IMG/VR virus record: IMGVR_UViG_3300017917_004441
Span: 1 to 64,000 of that record
Length of the DNA: 64,000 bases
Strand: one strand, 5' to 3'
Origin: a virus
Each line of letters begins with the position of its first letter. The stretch's first letter is position 1. Shown piece after piece: positions 24,654-33,591 of this stretch. The position numbers and the translations under genes were made by a program. The notes under the pieces are model-generated. The model worked only from the letters and a program-made list of their open reading frames with translations. It was not told where the DNA came from and did no database searches.

Positions 24654-25200
24654 TATCTCCACGTTCTTTTTTATTTATAGTTTCTACTTCCGATAGGTGA
24701 ACCCACTTGCCAGCAACCACAGGTGTCAATACGGCTTGACCAATTTTTTGACCTTTGTTGATTTCCACAGGTGTTGCGTTTGTATTGAAGATAATAACTT
24801 TGATTTCACCATCATATCCTTGATCCACGGTACCAGGACTGTTGAGAACCATAAGTCCTTGATTAATTGCCAAACCACTTTTACTTCTTACTTGGATTTC
24901 ATATCCTTCGGGTATATCAAATTTCAAACCAGTTGGGACTAATGATCTTCCAAAACCTGTGATCTTTACATCAGTGGTACTGTATAGGTCAAATCCTGAG
25001 TCTGACGAATAGTTGTATTTCGGATCAATTGCATTTTCCGAGATCTTTGTAAATTTCAATGGAATTTGATGATCTCCACTCATAATTGCTTCATCCATTT
25101 CTTGAATAGGAAGACCATCAAGTTCTTCCTCAAAAACTTCTTCTTCCAAGTTCTTGAGTAACAATTCTAAGTTTCTTGCTAATTCCTCGTTAGTTGACAT
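24628..25200 (-). CDS. dut: dUTPase
   Basis: The protein has 190 residues. The five trimeric dUTPase motifs are present in order: SGFDLYS (68-74), RSKSGLA (105-111), GTVDQGYDGEIKV (123-135), a motif IV region with NKGQKIGQAVL, and RGDNGFGSTG near the C-terminus (about 179-188). It hydrolyses dUTP to dUMP and pyrophosphate, preventing uracil incorporation in phage DNA. An acidic N-terminal extension of about 45 residues precedes the core. It overlaps the HAD gene downstream and touches the exonuclease gene by one base upstream. Confidence 0.93.
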   Translation of the reverse strand: MSTNEELARNLELLLKNLEEEVFEEELDGLPIQEMDEAIMSGDHQIPLKFTKISENAIDPKYNYSSDSGFDLYSTTDVKITGFGRSLVPTGLKFDIPEGYEIQVRSKSGLAINQGLMVLNSPGTVDQGYDGEIKVIIFNTNATPVEINKGQKIGQAVLTPVVAGKWVHLSEVETINKKERGDNGFGSTGI

Positions 25201-25901
25201 TATTGTAGTTCTTTGAATTTTTTTATTACTTCTATTAGTACCAAGACATCTCGTTCACAATATTCTACGATTAAATCAAGTTGATCGTAATCATAAAATG
25301 CTTCGTGTACACGGTTTCCAGTGACTTCACCTTCTTTTGGGGATGGAACACCCATAGCAGCACACATAAGTTCTAATGATGCTAAACCATAATTGTTACC
25401 CATTCTCCAAATATCTAAGGTGTCAACCGCTTTGATCTCCCAAGGTTTAGTATCGTAGTTGGGTAATAGTGGTGATGGTTTGATTCCGTTGATAACCATA
25501 CGTTTGAGTAACATAGGAATATCAAACATCTTGATGTTATGACCACACAACCAAAAATCCATTTTGAAAACCTTGTTCATCAATTCATTCACATCTCTTA
25601 AGAGTTTTTTTTCATCTTTGTCGGAGAATGTCTGTTTGTGAACTTTACCATCAGGAGTAACAAAAGCAAAACTGGCACAAACAATTCTTGAGAATTCAGG
25701 AACCAAAGCAGCTCTGTTCACAAATATTTGTTCGGGTGGTAAATCCTTATCTTCAGGAAAGCGTTTGATGAACCAATCAAAATAGTTTAAAAATTGCTTT
25801 TTCAATTCAGGGTATTCTTTCCCCAATTGTTCATAATCTTTAACAATTCCGATTGTCTCTAAATCAAAAAAGAGAATCTTGCTGATTTGTGGTTGGATCA
25901 T
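25200..25901 (-). CDS. DEDD-family 3'-5' exonuclease
   Basis: The protein has 233 residues. Exo I is LFFDLET (Asp13, Glu15), Exo II lies in FWLCGHNIKMFDIPMLL and Exo III in VEYCERDVLVL (Tyr/Asp, DEDDy type). It resembles the predicted exonuclease related to polymerase B proofreading domains, a family found in phages. The active site and RNase H fold suggest single-stranded DNA or RNA trimming with two metal ions. It is coupled by overlaps to dUTPase and the GT-B gene, and so is co-expressed with nucleotide-metabolism genes. Confidence 0.8.
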   Translation of the reverse strand: MIQPQISKILFFDLETIGIVKDYEQLGKEYPELKKQFLNYFDWFIKRFPEDKDLPPEQIFVNRAALVPEFSRIVCASFAFVTPDGKVHKQTFSDKDEKKLLRDVNELMNKVFKMDFWLCGHNIKMFDIPMLLKRMVINGIKPSPLLPNYDTKPWEIKAVDTLDIWRMGNNYGLASLELMCAAMGVPSPKEGEVTGNRVHEAFYDYDQLDLIVEYCERDVLVLIEVIKKFKELQ

Positions 25902-27112
25902 TTTACTAAAGATTTATAATATTCAGCTCGTGCTTTGGTTACAATATTCAAATCGTAGATTGGTGCGACCGTTTCATAAAGTCGTTCACCTAAGTCCTGT
26001 GCAAAAGATGGGTTGTCAATTAGTTTTTTAGCGTACTTGAACCAATCCGAGTGGTTTCTACCTTCTTTTACCAACAAAGCGTTACCATCGGTGAAATTAC
26101 CATTATCCAAGGAGTGTTTCAAATCAATAGTGTAAGGACCCAAATCAGAAGCAATCAAAGCTTTTTTATAAAAACCAGCCTCAATAACTTTGAGTTGTGA
26201 TTTTACTCTGTTGAAAATGTGGTTCTTGATTGGTGCCATTGATACGTCAAACTTGGAGTAGTTTTTAGCATAACTTTGAATCGGACGTGTCCAAACTCTG
26301 TGATAAAATTCATCAGAGAATTGTGAATCATCAATCTCTTTGAATTGTAGCAAGTGATCTTTATACTCGGGTGAAATCAAAGAATACTTGTTGGTAAAAA
26401 TTGTTTCGTATTTGTACCAAACAGTCTCCAATGGTTGAATTGGGCGTTGTTTTTGTTCACCTGTTCTCTGATTGATTTCAGTTACAGTACCTCTAAGGTC
26501 AAATCCACACAGAAAAACCTGTGCCTTATCCTTCAGTGGGTGGATTTTGGAAAATAGGTTATCCAAAATCATAAGGTCGTGCAAGTGTGAAGAACCACCA
26601 AGCCACCCGAATCTTAATTTATCTGATTGTTGTGTTGGTTCTTTGAACTGTGGTTCATCAGGGTTGATAGCGTTTGGAAATACCTCAACATTTTTATTGT
26701 ATTTCTTAATTTCCTGAGCAAATATTGAAGTTGTGGTGGTAACATGTTGTACGTTTTTGATGTTTCGTACGATTTTCTCATGTAGTTTGTTATTCATGAT
26801 AAGGTCATGAATTGGGTGTTCTTTACCAGGTAACCAATAGTCGTCCAAATCCATTATAGTTATAATACCCATGGATTTCAGTTTGGATAAAAGACCCTCA
26901 ACTAACTCGTAGTTGGTACCAATAGTTCTGTGAAAATGTACTATTTGGTAACCTTTCCATAAATCATCATCATTTATATTGATATCATACATAATATCAA
27001 CGTGAAAATCATCTGGATATAGGTTCTGTAGGAATACGTGTGGATCTAATGATCTAAATTTACCCACACCTGTTCTATCGGAGGGTAATACCAATACTTT
27101 AATTTTGGACAT
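25898..27112 (-). CDS. GT-B glycosyltransferase (GT4-like)
   Basis: The protein has 404 residues. KIKVLVLPSDRTGVGKFRS starts a GT-B N-terminal domain, with YQIVHFHRTIG and GIITIMDLDDYWLPGK typical of the first Rossmann fold. The second domain has KLRFGWLGGSSHLHDL and SQLKVIEAGFYKKALIASDLG (ExxxxxxP-like donor-binding segment with Glu). The donor is unknown. It is the first gene of the minus-strand sugar operon, with no TATTTATA box upstream but an AT-rich hairpin at 27113-27147. The gene runs directly into the exonuclease with a 4-nt overlap. Confidence 0.7.
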   Translation of the reverse strand: MSKIKVLVLPSDRTGVGKFRSLDPHVFLQNLYPDDFHVDIMYDININDDDLWKGYQIVHFHRTIGTNYELVEGLLSKLKSMGIITIMDLDDYWLPGKEHPIHDLIMNNKLHEKIVRNIKNVQHVTTTTSIFAQEIKKYNKNVEVFPNAINPDEPQFKEPTQQSDKLRFGWLGGSSHLHDLMILDNLFSKIHPLKDKAQVFLCGFDLRGTVTEINQRTGEQKQRPIQPLETVWYKYETIFTNKYSLISPEYKDHLLQFKEIDDSQFSDEFYHRVWTRPIQSYAKNYSKFDVSMAPIKNHIFNRVKSQLKVIEAGFYKKALIASDLGPYTIDLKHSLDNGNFTDGNALLVKEGRNHSDWFKYAKKLIDNPSFAQDLGERLYETVAPIYDLNIVTKARAEYYKSLVK

Positions 27113-27147
27113 AAATTCTTTTTTCTAAAATATAGGAAAAAGAATTT
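27113..27147 (-). other. AT-rich intergenic hairpin before the sugar operon
   Basis: An 11-bp perfect stem (27113-27123 with 27137-27147) and a 13-nt AT-rich loop lie between two minus-strand genes. It is not GC-rich and has no flanking U tract, so a terminator is doubtful; a promoter or processing site is possible. The minus-strand loop includes TATATTTT, one base from the Bacteroidota -7 box. Confidence 0.4.
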
Positions 27148-27161
27148 CTAAAAAAAAGGTA

Positions 27162-27734
27162 TTACTTAACTTTCTTGATTTTGGTGATCACTCCTTCAAA
27201 AACATGTTGTCCGACTCTGAATGAAACATGTTCTTTGGTTTTTTGAGATGATTCAGTAATAACACCTTGTTCGGCCAAAACCTCTCTTACAACTTCTTTT
27301 AACATAGTTCTAAGATCAGAGTTATTTGGTATTGACTCGGTGATTACTTGTTTTTTTTGGGTTTGTGGTGCTACCTTTCCACTTGCATCAGTCTTCATTA
27401 GTCTTGAAGCGGCTTCAACTATTTCATCACTCAAGATAGTCTCGGTTCCCATTGCCTTAGGTTGTTCTATTGGGTGTTCAATCATCAACCTCTTGATTTC
27501 ATCAGGTAATTTTGAGTTAAGAATTCTATCTTTAGCGTTGAGGTTATTAGGAACCTGTTTTGGTTGTGGAGCTTCACCTAATAAATCTTGTGGGATATTG
27601 TACTTAGCATTTACAGGTTCAAAAGATTCTACCATAGATCTTCCACCATTTGATGAAGAACCTCTTCCCATGGAGTCTTGTCTCTCCATAATTTTTCTAG
27701 CGACAACTAATTTTTCTAATAATTCTTGATTCAT
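27162..27734 (-). CDS. Small protein with LxE helix and C-terminal OB/KOW-like tail
   Basis: The protein has 190 residues. A flexible Ser/Gly/Pro-rich N-terminal half precedes a helix SDLRTMLKEVVREVLAEQ (about 139-156) whose LAE matches the (L/I)xE cleavage rule of T4-type prohead proteases. The C-terminus (HVSFRVGQHVFEGVITKIK) looks like a small KOW/OB beta unit. No family is recognised. It ends a run of five small minus-strand genes starting at 29695, one of which has a WYL-like domain. The combination suggests an internal head or scaffolding-associated protein (inference). Confidence 0.55.
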   Translation of the reverse strand: MNQELLEKLVVARKIMERQDSMGRGSSSNGGRSMVESFEPVNAKYNIPQDLLGEAPQPKQVPNNLNAKDRILNSKLPDEIKRLMIEHPIEQPKAMGTETILSDEIVEAASRLMKTDASGKVAPQTQKKQVITESIPNNSDLRTMLKEVVREVLAEQGVITESSQKTKEHVSFRVGQHVFEGVITKIKKVK

Positions 27735-28138
27735 TATACCGTTTCTCTTGTATCAAATTTAGCGATGGTAATGATACTTGTCATATCTTTATCACCATCA
27801 AAATTATAACCAGGTCTGGCTTTAGTAAAGTTCTTACGTAAAGGTTTGAACATTGTGGTACGATCAACACGGAATAATCTCCAACCTGGTTTTGGACTAT
27901 GTGGGTCTTGTAAGTATGCGGTATGAGAAGCACCCGCTTGATCCCAAGCCCTGAAAATTAAATTACCTTTTTTTGATCTACCCAAAGCCACGGGCTCAAT
28001 TTCTCTCAATCCTTTACCACCTGGCTCATCACCATCATAGTAAATTGAGCACACTTGTTTTTGGTCTATTGCTTTTCTAATGTCGTCAATAGATGCCGCC
28101 TCTGTGATGAGTTGAGTGAGAGCCTTGAGTAATTTCAT
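27734..28138 (-). CDS. WYL-domain-like small protein with T4-like capsid-targeting N-terminus
   Basis: The protein has 134 residues. Residues about 25-100 match the WYL fold (VCSIYYDGDEPGGKGLREIE, then LGRSKKGNLIFRAWDQAG, then RLFRVDR), a small ligand-sensing domain often found in defence and regulation proteins. The N-terminus MKLLKALTQLITEAAS strongly resembles the capsid-targeting segments of T4 internal proteins, with ITE at residues 11-13 as a possible cleavage site. A WYL domain delivered inside the capsid would be unusual. It shares one base with the next gene. Confidence 0.65.
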   Translation of the reverse strand: MKLLKALTQLITEAASIDDIRKAIDQKQVCSIYYDGDEPGGKGLREIEPVALGRSKKGNLIFRAWDQAGASHTAYLQDPHSPKPGWRLFRVDRTTMFKPLRKNFTKARPGYNFDGDKDMTSIITIAKFDTRETV

Positions 28139-28139
28139 A

Positions 28140-28430
28140 TTAATCTTCTACTCTGTACGGTTTGTTTGGTTGATATGCGTTGAACTTGATATTCATCTTT
28201 CTTTCAAATACATCTGTAGATGTTCCTGCCGCTACGTTGTAGACATCCAAAAAACTACCAGTACCACGTCCTATTTCATCACCATCTCCAATTGCGTCAG
28301 GATTTGTTGATGAATAATTCTGTCCTTGTTGTGTATAGTCATTTTTCACAATGTTCTTTTTTCTTTCAAAATCTGCGATTTCGGTGAGTCTATTCTTTGG
28401 TTGTGAAAAATCTAAAGGTAATTGTTCCAT
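28140..28430 (-). CDS. Small protein of unknown function
   Basis: The 96-residue protein has a short acidic helix near the N-terminus (LTEIADFERKKNIVKNDY) and a Gly/Asn-rich centre (NPDAIGDGDEIGRGTG). The C-terminus (FERKMNIKFNAYQPNKPYRVED) may be extended. The gene is separated by a single base from its neighbours on both sides, so it belongs to the same operon. Nothing in it is recognised. Confidence 0.55.
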   Translation of the reverse strand: MEQLPLDFSQPKNRLTEIADFERKKNIVKNDYTQQGQNYSSTNPDAIGDGDEIGRGTGSFLDVYNVAAGTSTDVFERKMNIKFNAYQPNKPYRVED

Positions 28431-28431
28431 T

Positions 28432-28899
28432 TTATATTCTTCTCATTAATTGGTTTATTCTCTCTAAACTTTCGGTTACTTGTAATCCGTGTTTTTCTAA
28501 AGAGTTTTTCTTTGAATCAAATTTTGAGATATTCATATTTTGATTCGGGCTTTTTGTTTTGAAATCCATATCTACCATACCAGTATCATTTTTGATTTTA
28601 TTGGTACCATTTATGGATTGTCTCGCACCTGATAGAATGGAGTCAACAAAACTTTTCATTTTATTTTCCCCGTTCAAAATAAACGGTGCATCCGTTTGAG
28701 GTCCCTTGAAACTATCAAAAAAATTCTTAATTCGTTTCAATTCAGGATAACTCAAGCTTTGAGTGTTCTGTAACCTCAGGTTTCTATTATACCCCTCAAC
28801 ATTTGCATCAGCATTTTTAACCTTTTGAAAACAAACTTTCATGTGGTTACGCATATCTTGTGGGAAATCCCATCTTTTTCCGTAGAGATCTTTATTCAT
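28432..28899 (-). CDS. Small protein of unknown function, basic
   Basis: The 155-residue protein is basic with a possible DNA- or RNA-facing character (GKRWDFPQDMRNHMKVCFQ, LRLQNTQSLSYPELKRIKNF). The C-terminus (GLQVTESLERINQLMRRI) contains a TES segment resembling those in neighbouring proteins. It overlaps the next upstream gene by 8 nt. A marine phage structural or scaffold protein is possible, but the family is not named. Confidence 0.55.
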   Translation of the reverse strand: MNKDLYGKRWDFPQDMRNHMKVCFQKVKNADANVEGYNRNLRLQNTQSLSYPELKRIKNFFDSFKGPQTDAPFILNGENKMKSFVDSILSGARQSINGTNKIKNDTGMVDMDFKTKSPNQNMNISKFDSKKNSLEKHGLQVTESLERINQLMRRI

Positions 28900-29695
28900 T
28901 TCTGAGTAATTTTATAAGATCAGAGGTTGTCAAACCTTCTTTATCGGCCATTTTTTTCAAAGACTTGATGTTTTTCATCAATACTGATGAAGTTTTAGAG
29001 TCTTTAGATTTGATGTCGTGGTCAGATGACTTTTTTACTAAAAGATCTTCTAACATTCCAATCATTTTTTTTCTCTGAATTTCTTTTACTTCTTTCTCAG
29101 TTAATCTTTCCTGTCCTTTTTCATCTAATTTTGGTGACTTACCAAATGCTTGACATCTTTCCTCAGGATTCTCAACTTCCATTTGTTTCATTTTATCAAC
29201 ACAATCTTCGTAAGTGTCACCTGAAACTACGTCATATCCAAAAGCACCAGTCAAATCTTCTTCTCTCATTACACTTTCTCCATAGTAAACTCGGTAACCT
29301 CTCATTACAGGATCGCCAGCTTGTCTTGTTGAGAATACAGTTTGATCCATAGTTTTTGTTGGAGACATCTTTGGATCGTGAATAGGAATTTTGGAATTCA
29401 ACATTGAACCATCAAAGTCAATTAACTCATCAATTTCTTCTTTTTTGTCTTTCCCCAATTTTGATATCAATTTTTTGATATCATCCTTCTTAAACTTTTT
29501 CTTGGATTTCATAACTTTCTCCACCAATCTAAAAAGTGAGTTTTCTTTATTCACAGGTACGGAAATAATTTCATCCTCAGACCTTGCCTCTGATATGGTA
29601 TTATTTACTGAATAATAAACATCAACATTTTCACCTTTGTTTTTAAGGTAGAAATACACATTATTTGAAAAATATTCGCGACCGTAACTTATCAT
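28892..29695 (-). CDS. Lys/Asp-rich protein of unknown function
   Basis: The 267-residue protein is highly charged, with long helical stretches (KSKKKFKKDDIKKLISKLGK and KDKKEEIDELIDF). A more compact region (YRVYYGESVMREEDLTGAFG, GDTYEDCVDKMKQM) contains two Cys. The abundance of Lys/Asp/Glu helices suggests a scaffold-like or DNA-interacting protein. Start ATG at 29695 lies 14 nt from a TATTTATA box. It heads the minus-strand run to 27162 and diverges from the giant fibre gene at 29742. Confidence 0.6.
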   Translation of the reverse strand: MISYGREYFSNNVYFYLKNKGENVDVYYSVNNTISEARSEDEIISVPVNKENSLFRLVEKVMKSKKKFKKDDIKKLISKLGKDKKEEIDELIDFDGSMLNSKIPIHDPKMSPTKTMDQTVFSTRQAGDPVMRGYRVYYGESVMREEDLTGAFGYDVVSGDTYEDCVDKMKQMEVENPEERCQAFGKSPKLDEKGQERLTEKEVKEIQRKKMIGMLEDLLVKKSSDHDIKSKDSKTSSVLMKNIKSLKKMADKEGLTTSDLIKLLRNE

Positions 29696-29709
29696 AAAGA
29701 ATTTTTACT

Positions 29710-29717
29710 TATAAATA
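29710..29717 (-). promoter_or_regulatory. TATTTATA box for the minus-strand gene at 29695
   Basis: Exact octamer on the minus strand, 14 nt before the ATG. The plus-strand reading is TATAAATA, 24 nt before the ATG at 29742, so a T4-like orientation for the divergent gene cannot be excluded. Confidence 0.5.
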
Positions 29718-29729
29718 CCGCAGTAAAAG

Positions 29730-29737
29730 TATTTATC
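29730..29737 (+). promoter_or_regulatory. TATTTATC box for the plus-strand gene at 29742
   Basis: One mismatch to the octamer, 4 nt before the ATG at 29742. Confidence 0.4.
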
Positions 29738-29741
29738 ACAT

Positions 29742-32700
29742 ATGGCATATCAGAACATCAACCAATACGTCTATAACAAGTGGTATCTAAAACCAGTACA
29801 AGAAGTTTCTGACCTTAGTTTGGCATCGGATGAGAGACAATATAATGAGGAAGTTGTCTTTTCACCAAACCTAATAGGTGAGTTTAATGGTGATGTAATG
29901 CCAATCAAGATTGATCTAAATTTTTCAGGATCAAACCAGGGATTTGTGTTGAATTATCAGAATTATAATCAACAAAACATTCTTATTTCAGAAAATTACT
30001 TCAATCCACTTGATCCTAATTTGGATTGTTATTCCTCAAGAACGATATGTGATATAGGACTGACAGGAACTGACAATGGACTTTTAGAGTGTATGAGTGG
30101 TCAAAGTATTGAGTACACCATGGGTCTTCTACCTGATTCTCAGAAATTTGACAGGTACAAGTATGACCGAAGATTCAAGATGTTCCAAGTCACTGGGCAC
30201 ACATGGTCCCCAAACCACAGATTTTCAGGGGTCACTGCCGGTACTTTGTACAATATTGTATCGTACAACTCACAACAAATAGGACAATACCACGAGTTAT
30301 ACGGTGGTTTTTATCAAGGTTTTTACAAACTATTTGGATACGACTATGAGGTATTACCGACAAGATATCCTAAAGGTTGGACTGTTGAAATGACTTTGAA
30401 ACCAAGACTTGGTAACATATATACACCTCAATCTGGTCAGACTACACTAAACGACTACTATCCCGATAATGCAGGTATTTTCTTTTACATGGGTACTCGT
30501 GCTGAAAACAAATTTTGGCACGACGCAAATGGTAAAAATTTTGGTGATCCAAATTATGTAAGAGTCACGGAATCACTTACAGGGTTAAGTTCTTGTATGT
30601 GTGAAATCCTTAATTCAGGATATACAACAACCTCGTACACCAACATTCCAATTAGAGTTTCAGGGGCAACAATTATAGTTGAACCAAATCTTTTATGGCA
30701 AGCGGGTGATGACGTTTTAGTTTATCATGATTTGTTACAATATATTGAGGGTGTGGTTGAAAGTTATGATCCTGTAGGAGGTCAACTCAAATTTGTTTCA
30801 ACAAAAAATGTTGGTGAAGGTAATTTTCCATATTGGAGAGTTGACAAACCAAACTATTTGGAATATGCCGAATCTTATTGTGTTAAGGTTTACCCTGAAA
30901 CAGGTTACACAAGTGGTAATAGTATAACTTATTGTAGTTGTTGCGTTCCTCCACCTCCAACACCAAAACCAGAACACAATCCTTTATTGGATTCTATGTC
31001 TAATGCCTTAGCCATCAAGTTTAGTGGGGATCCTGCCAATCCAAAAATTTGTGTCAGAACTCTTACCTTCACTGGTGACTGTGCAACAACAGGTGCGTGT
31101 GAAACAATTGGATTTGAAAGTCAGACGGGTTATTCAATAAATAATTACTGTTCTACAAGAGGGATTTATGATGATTGTTTGGGTACCGAATATTTTGGTA
31201 AAGAACATTGGGTTCTCATTGATGCGGTTTTTGAACGATATACTTGGTTGGATTTTTGTGATCTTTATTACCGAGGTGGTTTAGGTGTCATATCTAATTT
31301 GGTGTATACTGCAACTACCGCAAACAATTCAGTATCTCTTATACAACCACCTCTAACCCATAATCAAACTATTCCTGTACAAGAGGAAATTGTTGAACTG
31401 AATTACGATTGGTTACTTGAGGAGTTCTACAGACGTGGTAAATTGAAGTTATACGTAAACGGTAGACATTTTGAGACTTTTGATAATTTTGAAGAAATTA
31501 TTCCAAGAGGACTCTATGGACACAAAGAAACACAAGTTGGTGTACCGTTCAACATATCTTGGGGTGGGGGTACTCAAGGATTACACGAAAACCTAATATT
31601 TTCAGCCATTCCTCAAACATTTTGTGGTGAATATATTCAGGATCCCGAACTATTTCCTGATAATATTCTCAGTGGTACATCGGTGAGTGGATTAACCACA
31701 AATATTCTTTTGGAAAAATACTTTGCAGGTACTTTTGATGGTGGAATATCAACATTCCACATGTATTCTAAGCCACTTTCGGTACCTGAAATACAACACA
31801 ATGCCAGATTGTTATACAATGTATATGACCTTTTGAATCCATATTGTTTGGATTGTAATATAATTGATAATTGTGACTTAGATTGGGAATTTATTGAGGT
31901 TACCAACACACCAACTCCAACAACAAATCCGACCCAAACGCCGACACCAACTCAAACAGTTACACCGTCAGCAACTTTATTACCAAGTCTTTGTCTTTAT
32001 ACCCAATTGTTTGAAACAACTCCTCAAACTCTGCCACCAAGTGGGTATATAAATTCAAGACCTTATTATGTTTATACCGATAGTATTTGTGGAAATGTCT
32101 ATAAGATTTTCTATGATGGGACACAATGGATAACTGAAAATTTCTTTGACAACACAATTTGTGCTACTTTGAATTATCAGGGTTTATATCCTGATACAAA
32201 TTTTGCCTCTTGGGTAATAACTACAGGACTTCCATTGTGTGAATGTGATTGGGTTAGAACCACAACATATCCAGTACCGTGTACAACACCACCACCTACA
32301 CCAACACCTTCAACAACAGCTGGTTGTTGTGAAAGCGTTGAATTCACTCTTCCAGATGACATATGTAGTATGGAGATACTTTATTTGGATTGTGACAATA
32401 ATCTTCAAACAACAGTAATTTCAGGGACAACACCGGTCACTATTTGTATGAAAAACGTGTATTCCAACTTTGAAATATTATCTACTGATTGTCTATCTTA
32501 CGATATTCTTGAACTCGGTAATTGTGATTGTGGGTTGGTACCTACACCAACACCAACTTTGACACAAAGTGTAACACCAACCCAAAGTATTACACCAACG
32601 ATAACCTCAACACCATCTTTGACTCCAACTCAAACACCCTCACCAACATCAGATCCTTGTTGTAGAACTCACGAGGTCAACGTGTTGAGTGGGTCTTGTA

Positions 32701-33590
32701 CTGGTGCAACGATTACTTACGTAGATTGTGATGATGATACTCAAACAATTTCACTTGTGTTGGGTTCAAGCACCCTGATATGTGCTCGTCCAAATTCAAT
32801 TACTCTAGTACCATCAGAAACATCATGTGATATTGAAATAATTGAAACTATAAACTGTGATTGTACCATTCCTGAAACACCAACACCAACTCCAACACCT
32901 ACTATAACAAGTACGGTAACTCCGACTATAACGTTGACTCAGACTCCATCTACAACACCTGATTTTACGCCAACACAAACACCAACCACTACGGTAACAC
33001 CATCAGCAACACCACCGTGTTGTTCAACATATAATTTGTATTCAATGGTACCTGAAACTTACACAATTGTCAATTGCGACGGTACTGTTGATGTTGTTAG
33101 TCATCCGGCATTTTATGCGTTCACAGTATGTGCTTTGAGCGTTACACCATTACAAGGTTACATCTTCCCTGAGTGTGAATGTTGTCTAACTGTTACAGGA
33201 ACATCAATTACCGCAAATGTTTTGGATATTCCGAATGCTAGCTCATATTCACGAGGAAGTGCGACTGTTGGATATTGGAATGGTTCATCATTATTCAATC
33301 CTACTGGTAGTGCCACTAAAGCAACAGGAAATACTTTAGTTACTGTTGGTGGTGATTTAGGTAATGATGATAACTGTCAGAGAGGTGCTATTGAGGTTAC
33401 TGCATTTGTTCCAAGTAGTATTGCTGGAGCGACAGGTTATAGAACACAAATTACAATCACTAAGAATTCTTTACCGATTGGAGTTGTAACAAGTGGACCT
33501 AACCCTACGGGAAGTAACGTGACTCAAACTTTTGATTTTGATAGAAACAACAACGATGTGATTAACGTACAATTCAATAGTATTTTATAA
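29742..33590 (+). CDS. Giant Thr-Pro-rich adhesin/fibre protein with Cys-domain repeats
   Basis: The protein has 1282 residues. The N-terminal ~700 residues are beta-rich and probably contain a concanavalin-A-like fold (FDGGISTFHMYSKPLSVPEI resembles LamG/ConA ends). Four Thr-Pro linkers follow (about residues 725-745, 855-870, 930-965, 1045-1085). Between them lie three related Cys domains, each beginning CC and ending in Cys-rich turns (CCESVEFTLP ..., CCRTHEVNVL ..., CCSTYNLYSM ...). The C-terminal 130 residues are a final beta domain. This architecture fits a host-binding tail or head fibre with mucin-like spacers. The gene is followed one base later by the second giant gene. Confidence 0.75.
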   Translation: MAYQNINQYVYNKWYLKPVQEVSDLSLASDERQYNEEVVFSPNLIGEFNGDVMPIKIDLNFSGSNQGFVLNYQNYNQQNILISENYFNPLDPNLDCYSSRTICDIGLTGTDNGLLECMSGQSIEYTMGLLPDSQKFDRYKYDRRFKMFQVTGHTWSPNHRFSGVTAGTLYNIVSYNSQQIGQYHELYGGFYQGFYKLFGYDYEVLPTRYPKGWTVEMTLKPRLGNIYTPQSGQTTLNDYYPDNAGIFFYMGTRAENKFWHDANGKNFGDPNYVRVTESLTGLSSCMCEILNSGYTTTSYTNIPIRVSGATIIVEPNLLWQAGDDVLVYHDLLQYIEGVVESYDPVGGQLKFVSTKNVGEGNFPYWRVDKPNYLEYAESYCVKVYPETGYTSGNSITYCSCCVPPPPTPKPEHNPLLDSMSNALAIKFSGDPANPKICVRTLTFTGDCATTGACETIGFESQTGYSINNYCSTRGIYDDCLGTEYFGKEHWVLIDAVFERYTWLDFCDLYYRGGLGVISNLVYTATTANNSVSLIQPPLTHNQTIPVQEEIVELNYDWLLEEFYRRGKLKLYVNGRHFETFDNFEEIIPRGLYGHKETQVGVPFNISWGGGTQGLHENLIFSAIPQTFCGEYIQDPELFPDNILSGTSVSGLTTNILLEKYFAGTFDGGISTFHMYSKPLSVPEIQHNARLLYNVYDLLNPYCLDCNIIDNCDLDWEFIEVTNTPTPTTNPTQTPTPTQTVTPSATLLPSLCLYTQLFETTPQTLPPSGYINSRPYYVYTDSICGNVYKIFYDGTQWITENFFDNTICATLNYQGLYPDTNFASWVITTGLPLCECDWVRTTTYPVPCTTPPPTPTPSTTAGCCESVEFTLPDDICSMEILYLDCDNNLQTTVISGTTPVTICMKNVYSNFEILSTDCLSYDILELGNCDCGLVPTPTPTLTQSVTPTQSITPTITSTPSLTPTQTPSPTSDPCCRTHEVNVLSGSCTGATITYVDCDDDTQTISLVLGSSTLICARPNSITLVPSETSCDIEIIETINCDCTIPETPTPTPTPTITSTVTPTITLTQTPSTTPDFTPTQTPTTTVTPSATPPCCSTYNLYSMVPETYTIVNCDGTVDVVSHPAFYAFTVCALSVTPLQGYIFPECECCLTVTGTSITANVLDIPNASSYSRGSATVGYWNGSSLFNPTGSATKATGNTLVTVGGDLGNDDNCQRGAIEVTAFVPSSIAGATGYRTQITITKNSLPIGVVTSGPNPTGSNVTQTFDFDRNNNDVINVQFNSIL

Positions 33591-33591
33591 T

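Noticed and set aside
24672-24679. TATTTATA in the dUTPase gene
   Set aside because: It lies within coding sequence, on the strand opposite to the gene, and no plus-strand start follows. Background occurrence.
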